Assembly (NCBI GenBank): GCA_964439605.1
Contig: CAYTPC010000036.1
Location: 1-29,458, forward strand
Direction of reading: 5' to 3'
Length of the DNA: 29,458 nucleotides
From: JAITWT01 sp964439605
GTDB lineage: Bacteria > Pseudomonadota > Gammaproteobacteria > Burkholderiales > Burkholderiaceae_C
Shown in pieces: positions 8,448 to 15,758 of this stretch. The stretch's first letter is position 1; every line of letters starts with the position of its first letter. The position numbers and the translations under genes were made by a program. The notes under the pieces are model-generated. The model searched no databases. It was not told the origin of the DNA and saw nothing but the letters and a program-made list of their open reading frames with translations.

Positions 8448-9293
8448 TTACCATGAGACCAGCATCATCGCCAACGGAAGAACCGGCAACAGCGCGTCGA
8501 TCCGGTCGAGCACGCCACCATGTCCAGGCAGCAGTGCGCTACTGTCCTTGGCGCCTGCGCTGCGCTTGACCAGCGATTCGATCAAATCACCGACCACACT
8601 CATCGCCGCCAGGAAAACGACGGCGATACCCAGGAACCAGCCGCCCTTGGCGAGCAGCCGCGAATAAAGGCTGGGCACCTGCGCGTGCATCGCCGTATCG
8701 GCCCCGATCCATGCCAGCGCCAGCAGCGCGACGCCGACAACGCCACCCCACACACCTTCCCAGCTTTTGCCTGGACTGATCGCCGGCGCCAGCTTGCGGC
8801 GCGTGAATTTCAGCCCGAAGGTCCGGCCCGCGAAATAGGCGAATATGTCGGCCACCCAGACCAGCACCAGCACCGAGAGCAGAAAGTTGATGCCGACAAT
8901 GCGCGCCTGCACCGCCGCCAGCCACGCGACCCACAGCATCAGCAAGCCCCCGGCCAGACGCAGCGGCTGCGCCAGCTTGGGCCACCCGGGCACTGCAACG
9001 CGCAGCAACAGTGCGCCGCCCAGCACCCAAACGGCCCCTGCCAGGATCCAGAGGACCGGCATCTCGCGCATCGGCAGGCCCGACGCCCAGCCCAACGCAC
9101 ATGCCAGGACGGTGGCCGCTCCCATACACAGCGCCATGCGCGGCCCGCAGCCGTTCAGACGCGCCCACTCCCAGCCCGCGGCCCCCACGGCGACCAGCAT
9201 GAAGGCGGCAAAAGGCAAATAGGACGGATAGAACAGTGCCGGCAGCAAGATAACCAGCAGCACGACCGCCGTGATGACACGTTGTTTGAGCAT
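8448..9293 (-). CDS. cdsA: Phosphatidate cytidylyltransferase CdsA
   Basis: Makes CDP-diacylglycerol from phosphatidate and CTP, the branch point of phospholipid synthesis, in the inner membrane. The 281-aa protein is mostly hydrophobic with about eight predicted membrane helices. The C-terminal CDP-alcohol signature is plain: SLVKRSAGAKD, then LLPGHGGVLDRID, which includes the Asp/His metal-binding residues. The ATG at 9293 gives MLKQRVITAVVLLVILLPAL, a usual beginning. It follows uppS by 58 nt and ends at or within the start of dxr, so coupling to dxr is likely. Length is normal for the family. No anomaly is seen. Confidence 0.96.
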   Translation of the reverse strand: MLKQRVITAVVLLVILLPALFYPSYLPFAAFMLVAVGAAGWEWARLNGCGPRMALCMGAATVLACALGWASGLPMREMPVLWILAGAVWVLGGALLLRVAVPGWPKLAQPLRLAGGLLMLWVAWLAAVQARIVGINFLLSVLVLVWVADIFAYFAGRTFGLKFTRRKLAPAISPGKSWEGVWGGVVGVALLALAWIGADTAMHAQVPSLYSRLLAKGGWFLGIAVVFLAAMSVVGDLIESLVKRSAGAKDSSALLPGHGGVLDRIDALLPVLPLAMMLVSW

Positions 9294-9351
9294 GCGTGAA
9301 GAAGAGTCCCGCCTTGATAGTTTTTAGTTTTGCGGTCTATCGAGCGGCGCG

Positions 9352-10077
9352 TCAACCGCGCGCCGGGGATGACGTCACTTGCGCCGAAGTCAGCCCGAAG
9401 CGGCGTTCACGCTGACCGAACGCCGCGATCGCCTCGTCAAGCGCGGCCTCGTCGAAATCCGGCCAGAGCTGATCGCTGAAATAGAGTTCGGCGTAAGCAC
9501 TCTGCCAGAGCAGAAAATTCGACAGCCGCAGCTCCCCGCCCGTGCGGACGAACAAATCGGGGTCGGGTACATGCGACAGCGCCATTGCGCGATCGAGATT
9601 GATCTCGGTCGGCGCTTCCCCGCGCGCAGCCAACTGGGCTGCTGCCTGCGCAATATCCCAACGCCCGCCGTAATTGAAACAGATGTTGAAGACGAGCCGC
9701 GTATTGTGTGCCGTTGCCGCTTCCGCCTGCACGAGCGAGGCCACCATCTTCTCCGATAGGCCGCCGCGCTCGCCGATGAAATGCAATCGGACGCCATCGG
9801 CACTCAGGCGCGGCACCTCGCGCTCGAGCCCGCGGACCATGAGGTCCATCAAACTGGACACCTCTTCAACCGGACGATTCCAGTTTTCAGACGAAAAGGC
9901 GAACACCGTCAGCACGCGCACGCCGCGATTGACGCAGCCCTTGACGCAGCGGCGCAGCGCCTCGATGCCTTGCTTATGCCCGACCGCACGCGGCAAAAAG
10001 CGCCGTGCCGCCCACCGGCCATTGCCGTCCATCACAATGGCGATGTGGTGAGGAACAGGCCCTGGCAAAGTGCTCAT
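9352..10077 (-). CDS. uppS: Undecaprenyl diphosphate synthase UppS (IspU)
   Basis: A cis-prenyltransferase that extends farnesyl-PP with eight isopentenyl-PP units to give the C55 carrier lipid for peptidoglycan and O-antigen. The 241-aa protein shows IAIVMDGNGRWA (about 12-23), with the catalytic Asp at 17. FAFSSENWNRP follows, and RTGGELRLSNFLLWQ with YAELYF lies near the C-terminus, the conserved regions of the family in order. It lies 27 nt after frr and 58 nt before cdsA. The ATG at 10077 gives a normal N-terminus (MSTLPGPVPHHIAIVMDG). Nothing is missing. Confidence 0.97.
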   Translation of the reverse strand: MSTLPGPVPHHIAIVMDGNGRWAARRFLPRAVGHKQGIEALRRCVKGCVNRGVRVLTVFAFSSENWNRPVEEVSSLMDLMVRGLEREVPRLSADGVRLHFIGERGGLSEKMVASLVQAEAATAHNTRLVFNICFNYGGRWDIAQAAAQLAARGEAPTEINLDRAMALSHVPDPDLFVRTGGELRLSNFLLWQSAYAELYFSDQLWPDFDEAALDEAIAAFGQRERRFGLTSAQVTSSPARG

Positions 10078-10104
10078 GCAAAGACTTATAACGCAGCACT
10101 AGCC

Positions 10105-10665
10105 TCAAACGGCCATGATTTCCGCTTCCTTGGCTGCCACCAGCTTGTCGATCTCGACGATGTGCCGGTCGGTCATCTTCTGGATTTCGGCCTCGGCGCG
10201 TTTTTGCTCGTCTTCGGAGGCGAGCTTTTCCTTGACCAGCTTCTTGATCGCTTCGTTGGCGTCGCGGCGCAGGTTGCGCGTGGCGATCTTGGCGTTCTCG
10301 CCCTCGTTGCGCACCAGCTTGGTCATTTCCTTGCGGCGCTCTTCGCTCATGGGCGGCATCGGCACGCGGATCAGGTCACCCATCGAAGCCGGATTGAGAC
10401 CCAGATCACTTTCACGGATGGCCTTCTCGATCTTCGCGCCCATGCCCTTTTCCCAAGGCTGGACGCTGATGGTGCGCGCATCGAGCAGCGCCACGTTGGC
10501 AACCTGGCTCAGCGGCAGCATCGAGCCGTAATACTCGACATGAATCTGATCGAGCAAGGCCGGATTGGCGCGGCCCGTACGGATCTTGGTCAAATTGTTC
10601 TGGAATGCGGCCAACGACTGGTTCATTTTGCTGTCGGCCGCGCTACGGATATCGGCGATCGTCAT
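10105..10665 (-). CDS. frr: Ribosome recycling factor
   Basis: RRF splits post-termination ribosomes together with EF-G. The 186-aa product (E. coli 185 aa) has the three-helix bundle start MTIADIRSAADSKMNQS, then FQNNLTKIRTGRANPALLD. The beta domain LPLSQVANVALLDARTISVQPW follows, then VPMPPMSEERRKEM and a basic C-terminal helix. I chose the ATG at 10665 over a longer in-frame version starting at 10683, because it matches the family length. It also has GGAG about 8 nt upstream. The leader carries a 9-bp tandem duplication that doubles this Shine-Dalgarno sequence. The gene follows pyrH by 29 nt. Confidence 0.97.
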   Translation of the reverse strand: MTIADIRSAADSKMNQSLAAFQNNLTKIRTGRANPALLDQIHVEYYGSMLPLSQVANVALLDARTISVQPWEKGMGAKIEKAIRESDLGLNPASMGDLIRVPMPPMSEERRKEMTKLVRNEGENAKIATRNLRRDANEAIKKLVKEKLASEDEQKRAEAEIQKMTDRHIVEIDKLVAAKEAEIMAV

Positions 10666-10670
10666 TTTTT

Positions 10671-10688
10671 CCACTCCATCCACTCCAT
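10671..10688 (-). repeat. 9-bp tandem duplication in the frr leader
   Basis: On the coding (minus) strand the unit ATGGAGTGG occurs twice without a gap, directly upstream of AAAAAATG, the frr start. Each copy carries GGAG, so the Shine-Dalgarno is doubled. The copies also form a tiny reading frame MEWMEWKK whose TGA overlaps the frr ATG (ATGA). Confidence 0.7.
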
Positions 10689-10694
10689 CCAGGT

Positions 10695-11417
10695 TCAGGC
10701 ATGCACCAGCGTGCCTTCGTCTTCACCCATCACCACGCGCTTGAGCGCGCCATGCTTGAAAATCGAGAACACTTTGATCGGCAACTTCTGGTCTCGGCAC
10801 AGCGCGAAGGCCGTGGCATCCATGATGCCGAGATTGCGCACAATCGCCTCATCGAAGCTAAGCGTTGCATACCGGGTAGCACTTGCATCTTTCTTGGGAT
10901 CGGCACTATAAACCCCGTCGACCTTGGTCGCCTTGAGCACCAGTTGCGCGCCGATCTCGGCGCCACGCAACGCGGCCGCCGTATCGGTGGTAAAGAAAGG
11001 ATTGCCGGTGCCGGCCGCGAACACGACAACCTTGCCTTCTTCCAGGTATTGCAATGCTTTCGGCCGCACGTAGGGTTCGACGACCTGTTCGATCCCGATG
11101 GCCGACATCACGCGCGCCGTCAGGCCCTGCTTGTTCATCGTGTCAGCCAGCGCCAGGGCATTCATGACGGTGGCCAGCATGCCCATATAGTCGGCCGTCG
11201 CGCGATCCATGCCGACCGATCCGCCCGCGACACCGCGGAAGATGTTGCCTCCGCCGATGACCACCGCGACTTCTACGCCCAACCCGACAACTTCGGCCAC
11301 TTCCTCGACCATGCGCACGATGGTGGCACGGTTGATGCCGAAGGCATCGTCGCCCATCAGCGCCTCACCCGACAGCTTCAACAAGATGCGCTTGTAAGCA
11401 GTTCGCGGCTTAGGCAT
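10695..11417 (-). CDS. pyrH: UMP kinase PyrH
   Basis: Hexameric amino-acid-kinase-fold enzyme that phosphorylates UMP to UDP, the bacterial uridylate kinase unrelated to eukaryotic UMP/CMP kinase. The 240-aa product carries YKRILLKLSGEALMGD (phosphate-binding Lys and Gly), VAVVIGGGNIFRG, MDRATADYMGMLATVMNALA, and FAAGTGNPFFTTDTAAALRG, then VDGVYSADPKKD. These are all family hallmarks in order. The ATG at 11417 has AGGAAA upstream at suitable spacing. The gene lies 84 nt after tsf, one of the widest gaps in the cluster, and 29 nt before frr. No anomaly is seen. Confidence 0.98.
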   Translation of the reverse strand: MPKPRTAYKRILLKLSGEALMGDDAFGINRATIVRMVEEVAEVVGLGVEVAVVIGGGNIFRGVAGGSVGMDRATADYMGMLATVMNALALADTMNKQGLTARVMSAIGIEQVVEPYVRPKALQYLEEGKVVVFAAGTGNPFFTTDTAAALRGAEIGAQLVLKATKVDGVYSADPKKDASATRYATLSFDEAIVRNLGIMDATAFALCRDQKLPIKVFSIFKHGALKRVVMGEDEGTLVHA

Positions 11418-11501
11418 GGTGTTTCCTTGGGCGATGAATAGATGAAACGGAATGTTGAAAGATATGGGGGTATGCAGTAACCCCGCCCGTGGCGCGAGAC
11501 T

Positions 11502-12395
11502 TCAGGTTGTTGCCTTCGCAGCGGCCATCTGCGCTGCCACTTCGGCGGCGAAATCATCGGCTTTCTTCTCGATTCCTTCGCCCACGATGTACATCGTAAA
11601 GCCCTTGACCGTCGTGTTGACGGCCTTGAGCATCTGCTCGACCGTCTGCTTGTCGTTTTTCACGAAAGGCTGATTGAACAGCGAAACTTCCTTGAGGAAT
11701 TTCTGCACCGCGCCTTCGACCATCTTGCCGATAATCTCGGCTGGCTTGCCTGATTCGGCCGCCTTCTGCTGGGCGATGCTGCGCTCTTTGGCGACCAGCT
11801 CGGCCGACACGTCGCTCGTAGCCAGCGCCACCGGCTTCATCGCGGCGACGTGCATCGCAACATCTTTGGCCGCCACGTCGTCGCCTTCGAACTCGACCAC
11901 CACGCCGATGCGCGTGCCATGCAGGTAAGAGGCGAGCTTGGCGCCCGAGGCAAAGCGCTTGAAACGGCGCACGCTCATGTTCTCGCCGATTTTGCCGACC
12001 AGGCCCTTGCGCACGTCTTCGAGCGTCGGACCGAAGCCGTCCTGCTCATAGGGCAGTGCGCCCAGCGCGGCCAGGTCAGCCGGATTGTTCTTAGCCACCA
12101 GTTCAGCCGCGGCACGGGCCAGCGCGATGAAGCTGTCGTTCTTGCTGACGAAATCAGTTTCGCAATTGATCTCGACCATGCCGCCGACAGTGCCGTCGAC
12201 ATAGGCGGCCACCACACCTTCGGCGGTAATGCGCGTGGCGGCCTTGTTGGCCTTGTTGCCGAGCTTCACGCGCAGAATTTCCTCGGCCTTATCCATATTG
12301 CCGTCGGCCTCGGTCAGCGCCTTTTTGCACTCCATCATCGGCGCATCGGTCTTGGCGCGCAGTTCGGCGACCATACTTGCGGTGATTGCTGCCAT
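11502..12395 (-). CDS. tsf: Translation elongation factor Ts
   Basis: Guanine nucleotide exchange factor for EF-Tu. The 297-aa protein starts MAAITASMVAELRAKTDAPM, followed by MECKKALTEADGN (the N-terminal UBA-like domain). The core has MVEINCETDFVSKND, VAMHVAAMKP and KMVEGAVQKFLKEV, and the C-terminal module FTMYIVGEGIEKKADDF. I chose the ATG at 12395 because it has GGAGAAAGAC directly upstream. A longer in-frame frame from 12443 would run through the intercistronic terminator. It follows rpsB after an 80-nt gap with an intrinsic terminator (12426-12450), so its expression relative to rpsB is probably set by partial readthrough. Confidence 0.98.
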   Translation of the reverse strand: MAAITASMVAELRAKTDAPMMECKKALTEADGNMDKAEEILRVKLGNKANKAATRITAEGVVAAYVDGTVGGMVEINCETDFVSKNDSFIALARAAAELVAKNNPADLAALGALPYEQDGFGPTLEDVRKGLVGKIGENMSVRRFKRFASGAKLASYLHGTRIGVVVEFEGDDVAAKDVAMHVAAMKPVALATSDVSAELVAKERSIAQQKAAESGKPAEIIGKMVEGAVQKFLKEVSLFNQPFVKNDKQTVEQMLKAVNTTVKGFTMYIVGEGIEKKADDFAAEVAAQMAAAKATT

Positions 12396-12425
12396 GTCTT
12401 TCTCCGTCAATTCAGTATTCAAGTT

Positions 12426-12450
12426 AAAAAAAAGGGGCAGCACGCCCCTT
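12426..12450 (-). terminator. Intrinsic terminator/attenuator between rpsB and tsf
   Basis: Read on the minus strand, AAGGGGC, loop GTGCT, GCCCCTT make a 7-bp GC-rich stem directly followed by a run of T residues (eight at 12433-12426, two of them shared with the stem). This is the form of a rho-independent terminator pointing in the direction of the operon. It lies 25 nt after the rpsB stop and 31 nt before the tsf start, so it should cut or reduce transcription entering tsf. Confidence 0.8.
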
Positions 12451-12475
12451 CTTCAGGCTCGCAGGCATCCAGCGC

Positions 12476-13240
12476 TCAGGCCGACGCGCCTTCTTCGTCT
12501 TCAACCTCGACGAACTCGTCGCTATCCTCGCCTTCGGCCACGGCCTTGACCACCTCGGTCATCGCATTGGCTCGGCCTTCGATAACCGCGTCGGCAATGC
12601 CGCGCGCATACAGCGCGACGGCCTTGGACGAGTCGTCGTTACCGGGGATGACGTAGTCAATGCCCTCGGGGGAGTGATTGGAGTCGACCACGCCGATCAG
12701 CGAGATGCCCAGCTTCTTGGCCTCGGCCACCGCGATCTTGTGATAACCCACGTCAATCACGAAGATCGCATCGGGCAGGCTGCCCATATCCTGGATGCCG
12801 CCGATGTCTTTTTCGAGCTTGGCGATCTCGCGGGTGAAATTCAGTTGCTCTTTCTTGCTCAGGTTGTCCAAGCCGGCCTCTTGCTGCGCCTTCATCTCTT
12901 TGAGGCGCTTGATTGAGGTTTTGACCGTCTTGAAATTAGTCAGCATGCCGCCGAGCCAGCGGTTGTCGACGTAAGGCATGCCGGCGCGGCGCGCTTCGGC
13001 AGCGATGATGTCGCGCGCTTGGCGCTTGGTTCCAACCATCAGGATGGTGCCGCCGTTGGCCGTGAGCTGGCGAGCGTATTTCATCGCTTCCTGGAACATC
13101 GGAAGCGTTTTTTCCAGGTTGATGATGTGGATCTTGTTGCGGTGCCCGAAGATGTAGGGAGCCATCTTGGGGTTCCAGAAGCGGGTTTGGTGACCGAAGT
13201 GGACACCAGCTTCCAGCATCTCGCGCATAGTCGTCGACAT
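12476..13240 (-). CDS. rpsB: 30S ribosomal protein S2
   Basis: S2 binds the 30S head-body junction together with S1. The 254-aa product begins MSTTMREMLEAGVHFGHQTR, the conserved start. FWNPKMAPYIFGHRN, TILMVGTKRQARDII and PYVDNRWLGGMLTNFKT follow, then DAIFVIDVGYHKIAVAEA and SNHSPEGIDYVIPGNDD. An acidic C-terminal tail (SDEFVEVEDEEG) closes it. The ATG at 13240 has GGAG upstream and fits the family better than the in-frame ATG at 13294. This is the first gene of the minus-strand cluster, preceded by a leader of about 160 nt. S2 is known to repress its own operon in E. coli through its mRNA leader; whether the same holds here is inference. Confidence 0.98.
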   Translation of the reverse strand: MSTTMREMLEAGVHFGHQTRFWNPKMAPYIFGHRNKIHIINLEKTLPMFQEAMKYARQLTANGGTILMVGTKRQARDIIAAEARRAGMPYVDNRWLGGMLTNFKTVKTSIKRLKEMKAQQEAGLDNLSKKEQLNFTREIAKLEKDIGGIQDMGSLPDAIFVIDVGYHKIAVAEAKKLGISLIGVVDSNHSPEGIDYVIPGNDDSSKAVALYARGIADAVIEGRANAMTEVVKAVAEGEDSDEFVEVEDEEGASA

Positions 13241-13402
13241 TGAAATTTTCTCCAAAGGTTGGGTCTGAAATCCGGGCCGTTTTGCCCATGACACCGGGAA
13301 GATCCCAGGCCATGCGCAACACCTTCATGGACCGGTTTGCGAATGAACGTTTCGCGTCCAGAAGACACGCGCCATGCGGCGCCTACCCATCTGCAGCGAA
13401 AC
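13241..13402 (-). promoter_or_regulatory. Structured 5' leader of rpsB (possible S2 autoregulatory RNA)
   Basis: From a predicted start near 13402 to the rpsB ATG there are about 160 nt without a convincing gene. On the transcribed strand several short hairpins can be drawn. GCGCC and GGCGC pair around 13370-13383, a GCGAA/TTCGC stem lies near 13338-13354, and GGGC/GCCC lies near 13273-13286. ACCGGTTT occurs inverted at 13331-13338 and 13399-13406. The length and position are those of the E. coli rpsB leader that S2 represses, but I cannot align the two by eye. Confidence 0.4.
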
Positions 13403-13408
13403 CGGTGG

Positions 13409-13417
13409 AGTATAGCA
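13409..13417 (-). promoter_or_regulatory. Candidate extended -10 promoter for rpsB-tsf
   Basis: On the minus strand TGCTATACT is an extended -10 (TGn plus TATACT, 5 of 6 consensus bases). No good -35 lies 16-18 bp upstream, as is common for extended -10 promoters. Transcription would start near 13402. A tandem repeat (13443-13468) lies at about -41 to -66. Confidence 0.5.
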
Positions 13418-13442
13418 GCATGCGCCTTTGCAGCCGTGTCTG

Positions 13443-13468
13443 CGCGTGTTTACGCGTGTTTACGCGTG
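13443..13468. repeat. Tandem CGCGTGTTTA repeat upstream of rpsB
   Basis: The 10-bp unit CGCGTGTTTA occurs at 13443-13452 and 13453-13462, followed by a partial CGCGTG. The period is one DNA turn, so both copies face the same side of the helix. It lies between the divergent rpsB and marR promoters, about 40-65 bp upstream of the predicted rpsB start, where activators or UP elements act. Function is unknown. Confidence 0.6.
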
Positions 13469-13579
13469 CCTGCCGCCCCTCGAGCCTTCAAACAAGACCT
13501 TGCCCCGCAACCATTCTCATGCGCGGCAACGCAGCTGAAACGTCGAACAACGACAGCGCACGATTTTGATTTCAGTAGA

Positions 13580-13599
13580 TATAATTTCAAACGAAATTA
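13580..13599 (+). promoter_or_regulatory. MarR-type operator overlapping the promoter of the regulator-exporter operon
   Basis: TATAAT at 13580-13585 is a perfect -10 box. Overlapping it, TAATTTC (13582-13588), a 4-nt spacer AAAC, and GAAATTA (13593-13599) form a perfect 18-bp AT-rich inverted repeat, the shape of operators bound by dimeric winged-helix MarR proteins. No clear -35 is seen. The predicted start, near 13592, lies inside the palindrome, so binding would block initiation. It is 15 nt upstream of the regulator's ATG. Confidence 0.6.
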
Positions 13600-13613
13600 A
13601 CAATCTGTTTCCA

Positions 13614-14105
13614 ATGCCTTCCCCTTCCCGCCTCCACCGACGGCTGGCCAACCAACCAACCGAACTGGCAAACGCCATTGCCGCCTCGCGGATGCTGTTC
13701 CGGGTGGGGCGCCTGCTGCGGGCGTGCATCGATGAGGCGCTCGCGCCCTTCGGAATCGACATGCACGAATACCTCGCACTGGTCCTGATTGCCGACCATG
13801 CCATCGAGCCGCTGCGCCCCTCGGACCTGAGCACCACACTCGACGCCACCCGCACTCAAATTACACGCCTGCTCGATGACCTGGAACGCAAGAAGCTGGC
13901 GCAGCGCCTGCCGGGACGCGAAGACCGGCGCAGCTTCGAAATCGCGCTCACGCCCACAGGCCGATCACGGCTGCGTGAAGCCACCCCGAAAGTACACGCT
14001 GCCTATTCCGCCGTCTGGGCGCCACTGGGCGCCGATGGCACACGAGAACTGCTCGCCCAATTCGAAGCGGTGCACGGCATGCTGCAGGCCAGAAACACGC
14101 CATGA
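13614..14105 (+). CDS. MarR-family transcriptional regulator
   Basis: A 163-aa winged-helix regulator, probably the local repressor of the exporter gene that follows. N-terminal helices (about 15-45, RMLFRVGRLLRACIDEAL) lead into the DNA-binding core. LRPSDLSTTLDATRTQITRLLDDLERK has the helix-turn-helix pattern, with the wing at AQRLPGREDRRSFEIALTPTG carrying the DRR motif typical of MarR proteins. A C-terminal dimerisation helix follows. I chose the ATG at 13614 because a TTG start at 13566 would lie upstream of the TATAAT box. No clear Shine-Dalgarno is present. The stop overlaps the next gene's start (ATGA). A perfect palindrome on its promoter suggests autorepression. Ligand unknown. Confidence 0.9.
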   Translation: MPSPSRLHRRLANQPTELANAIAASRMLFRVGRLLRACIDEALAPFGIDMHEYLALVLIADHAIEPLRPSDLSTTLDATRTQITRLLDDLERKKLAQRLPGREDRRSFEIALTPTGRSRLREATPKVHAAYSAVWAPLGADGTRELLAQFEAVHGMLQARNTP

Positions 14106-15700
14106 GCGCCGCACAGTCAGGCAGTCTGACGGCATCGGGCCTGCCCACGACGAAACGCGCCGCGGCCGCCCATCGCGCGTACCGGCATTCGATCCGCAAA
14201 ACCTTGCTGATGCTGCTGGTGGGCTTTATCGTCGGGATCGAGTTTCTCGAGAATGGCATGTTCGTCTTTGCCGCCAGCCACATCATGGGGGGCATCGACG
14301 CTGCGCCACGCGAGTTCGCGCAAGTGCTCGCAGCCTATGCCATCGGCAATATGATGATGATCGGGATGCAGCAGTGGCTGTCGCGGTATTTCGGCTACCG
14401 GTATTACCTGTGCCTGTCGCTGATGCTGTTTCTGGTCGGCGCACTGGCCAGTGCGGCCGCCACCGGGCTGTACAGCATGATGTTCGCGCGCGTCATTCAG
14501 GGTTTTGGCGGCGGCGCGCTGTTCACGAGTTGCCGCATTTTGGTGCCGGTCCTGTTTACACGAACCGACCGGCCGCGTGCGCTCAAGTATTTCATGCTCA
14601 TGCTGTTTGGCCTCAGTTCCTTTGCGCCGGTGCTATCGGCCTGCCTGGTGGACGGCTGGGGCTGGCGCTGGATTTTTCTGTCGGTCACGCCTTTCGTGCT
14701 CCTCGCCTTGATCGGCATCTGGGTGCTGATGCCGCCCACCGTGGGCCGCGACACCGAACCCGTACGCTGGGCTGCCGGACCGCTGCTGCTGTTCGCGGCG
14801 GCAATCACGCTGGTACAGCTCAGCCTGTCGGAGGCGCGCTATGACGTATTCGGCCATCCGGTTCACCTGCTGATCATGATGGCGCTCGGCGCCGTGCTCC
14901 TGGCCTGGTTCCTGTGGCACCAATGGCACCACCACGAGCCGCTGCTGCGGCTGCGCGAACTGGCGCACCCGGCTTATCTGCTCGGTCTTGGGCTGTACTT
15001 CCTGCATTACTGCCTGTCCAACACGAGCAGCTATCTGTTTCCGATCATGGCCGAAACGGGACTGGGCATTCCCATCACGTATGCCGGCTGGCTCAATACC
15101 TACGCGGCAGGCGTCAGCCTCGTCGTGGCCTACGGCTACCTCAAGCTGAGCTCGCGCACGCCGAAAAAGAAGCCCTTCATGGTGATCGGCGCCGCTTCGA
15201 TGGCGCTGGCAGCTTGGTCTTTCTCCCTGGTACCGGCCGATGTGCCAGCTACCGCCTTGCTGTTGGCACTGGCGGCCAAGGGCGTGTTCGGCGTGCTGCT
15301 GGTCCTGCCGGTAGCGAACATGACCTTTCGCGAGCTCGGCGATGAACGTTTCGCGCATGCCTATCAGAGCAAAAACTTGATGCGTCAGCTTGCCTCGTCG
15401 TTTTCCACGGCCGTCGCCGCGATCGTGCTGCAAAATCGGGAGTTTGTGAATCGCACAGAATTAATCGGCTCGCTCACGAGCACCAACGCACAGGCGTCAA
15501 ACTGGCTCGACAGCGTACAGGCCGGTTTCTCGGCCCATAGTCTGGCGCCCAGTCAGGCCACCGGTGCGGCGCTTGCCGAACTCGAACGCATGGTCAGCCA
15601 GCAAACACTGCTGCTGGCCTGTCAGGACCTCTACCGGTTCCTTGCCGTCCTTGCCCTGGCGACAATGGTGTTGGTACTGGTGCAACGACGCTTCAAATGA
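14102..15700 (+). CDS. MFS drug/compound exporter, DHA2 (EmrB-like) family
   Basis: A 532-aa inner-membrane transporter with about 14 hydrophobic segments, the DHA2 pattern of proton-driven exporters. Motifs include a first helix (LLMLLVGFIVGIEFLENGMF) and FARVIQGFGGGALFTSCRIL, the family's motif-C-like region. WRWIFLSVTPFVL is the conserved helix seen in EmrB/QacA relatives. An N-terminal cytoplasmic stretch (1-30) is basic. The start ATG overlaps the MarR stop by 4 nt, so expression is coupled to the regulator. No EmrA-like adaptor or outer-membrane channel is adjacent, so either it works alone or partners lie elsewhere. Substrate cannot be told from the sequence. The window from 15450 to 15620 encodes a polar loop before the last helix. 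Confidence 0.9.
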   Translation: MSAAQSGSLTASGLPTTKRAAAAHRAYRHSIRKTLLMLLVGFIVGIEFLENGMFVFAASHIMGGIDAAPREFAQVLAAYAIGNMMMIGMQQWLSRYFGYRYYLCLSLMLFLVGALASAAATGLYSMMFARVIQGFGGGALFTSCRILVPVLFTRTDRPRALKYFMLMLFGLSSFAPVLSACLVDGWGWRWIFLSVTPFVLLALIGIWVLMPPTVGRDTEPVRWAAGPLLLFAAAITLVQLSLSEARYDVFGHPVHLLIMMALGAVLLAWFLWHQWHHHEPLLRLRELAHPAYLLGLGLYFLHYCLSNTSSYLFPIMAETGLGIPITYAGWLNTYAAGVSLVVAYGYLKLSSRTPKKKPFMVIGAASMALAAWSFSLVPADVPATALLLALAAKGVFGVLLVLPVANMTFRELGDERFAHAYQSKNLMRQLASSFSTAVAAIVLQNREFVNRTELIGSLTSTNAQASNWLDSVQAGFSAHSLAPSQATGAALAELERMVSQQTLLLACQDLYRFLAVLALATMVLVLVQRRFK

Positions 15701-15758
15701 AGTACGGCAGTTCCGTCGGCTACGCTTATTGGTTTTCTTCTTTTTCCCGGCCATTCTC

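Noticed and set aside
11418..11501. Hairpin GGGGT/ACCCC in the tsf-pyrH gap
   Set aside because: Only 5 bp of stem and no T-run after it on the minus strand; not a convincing terminator.
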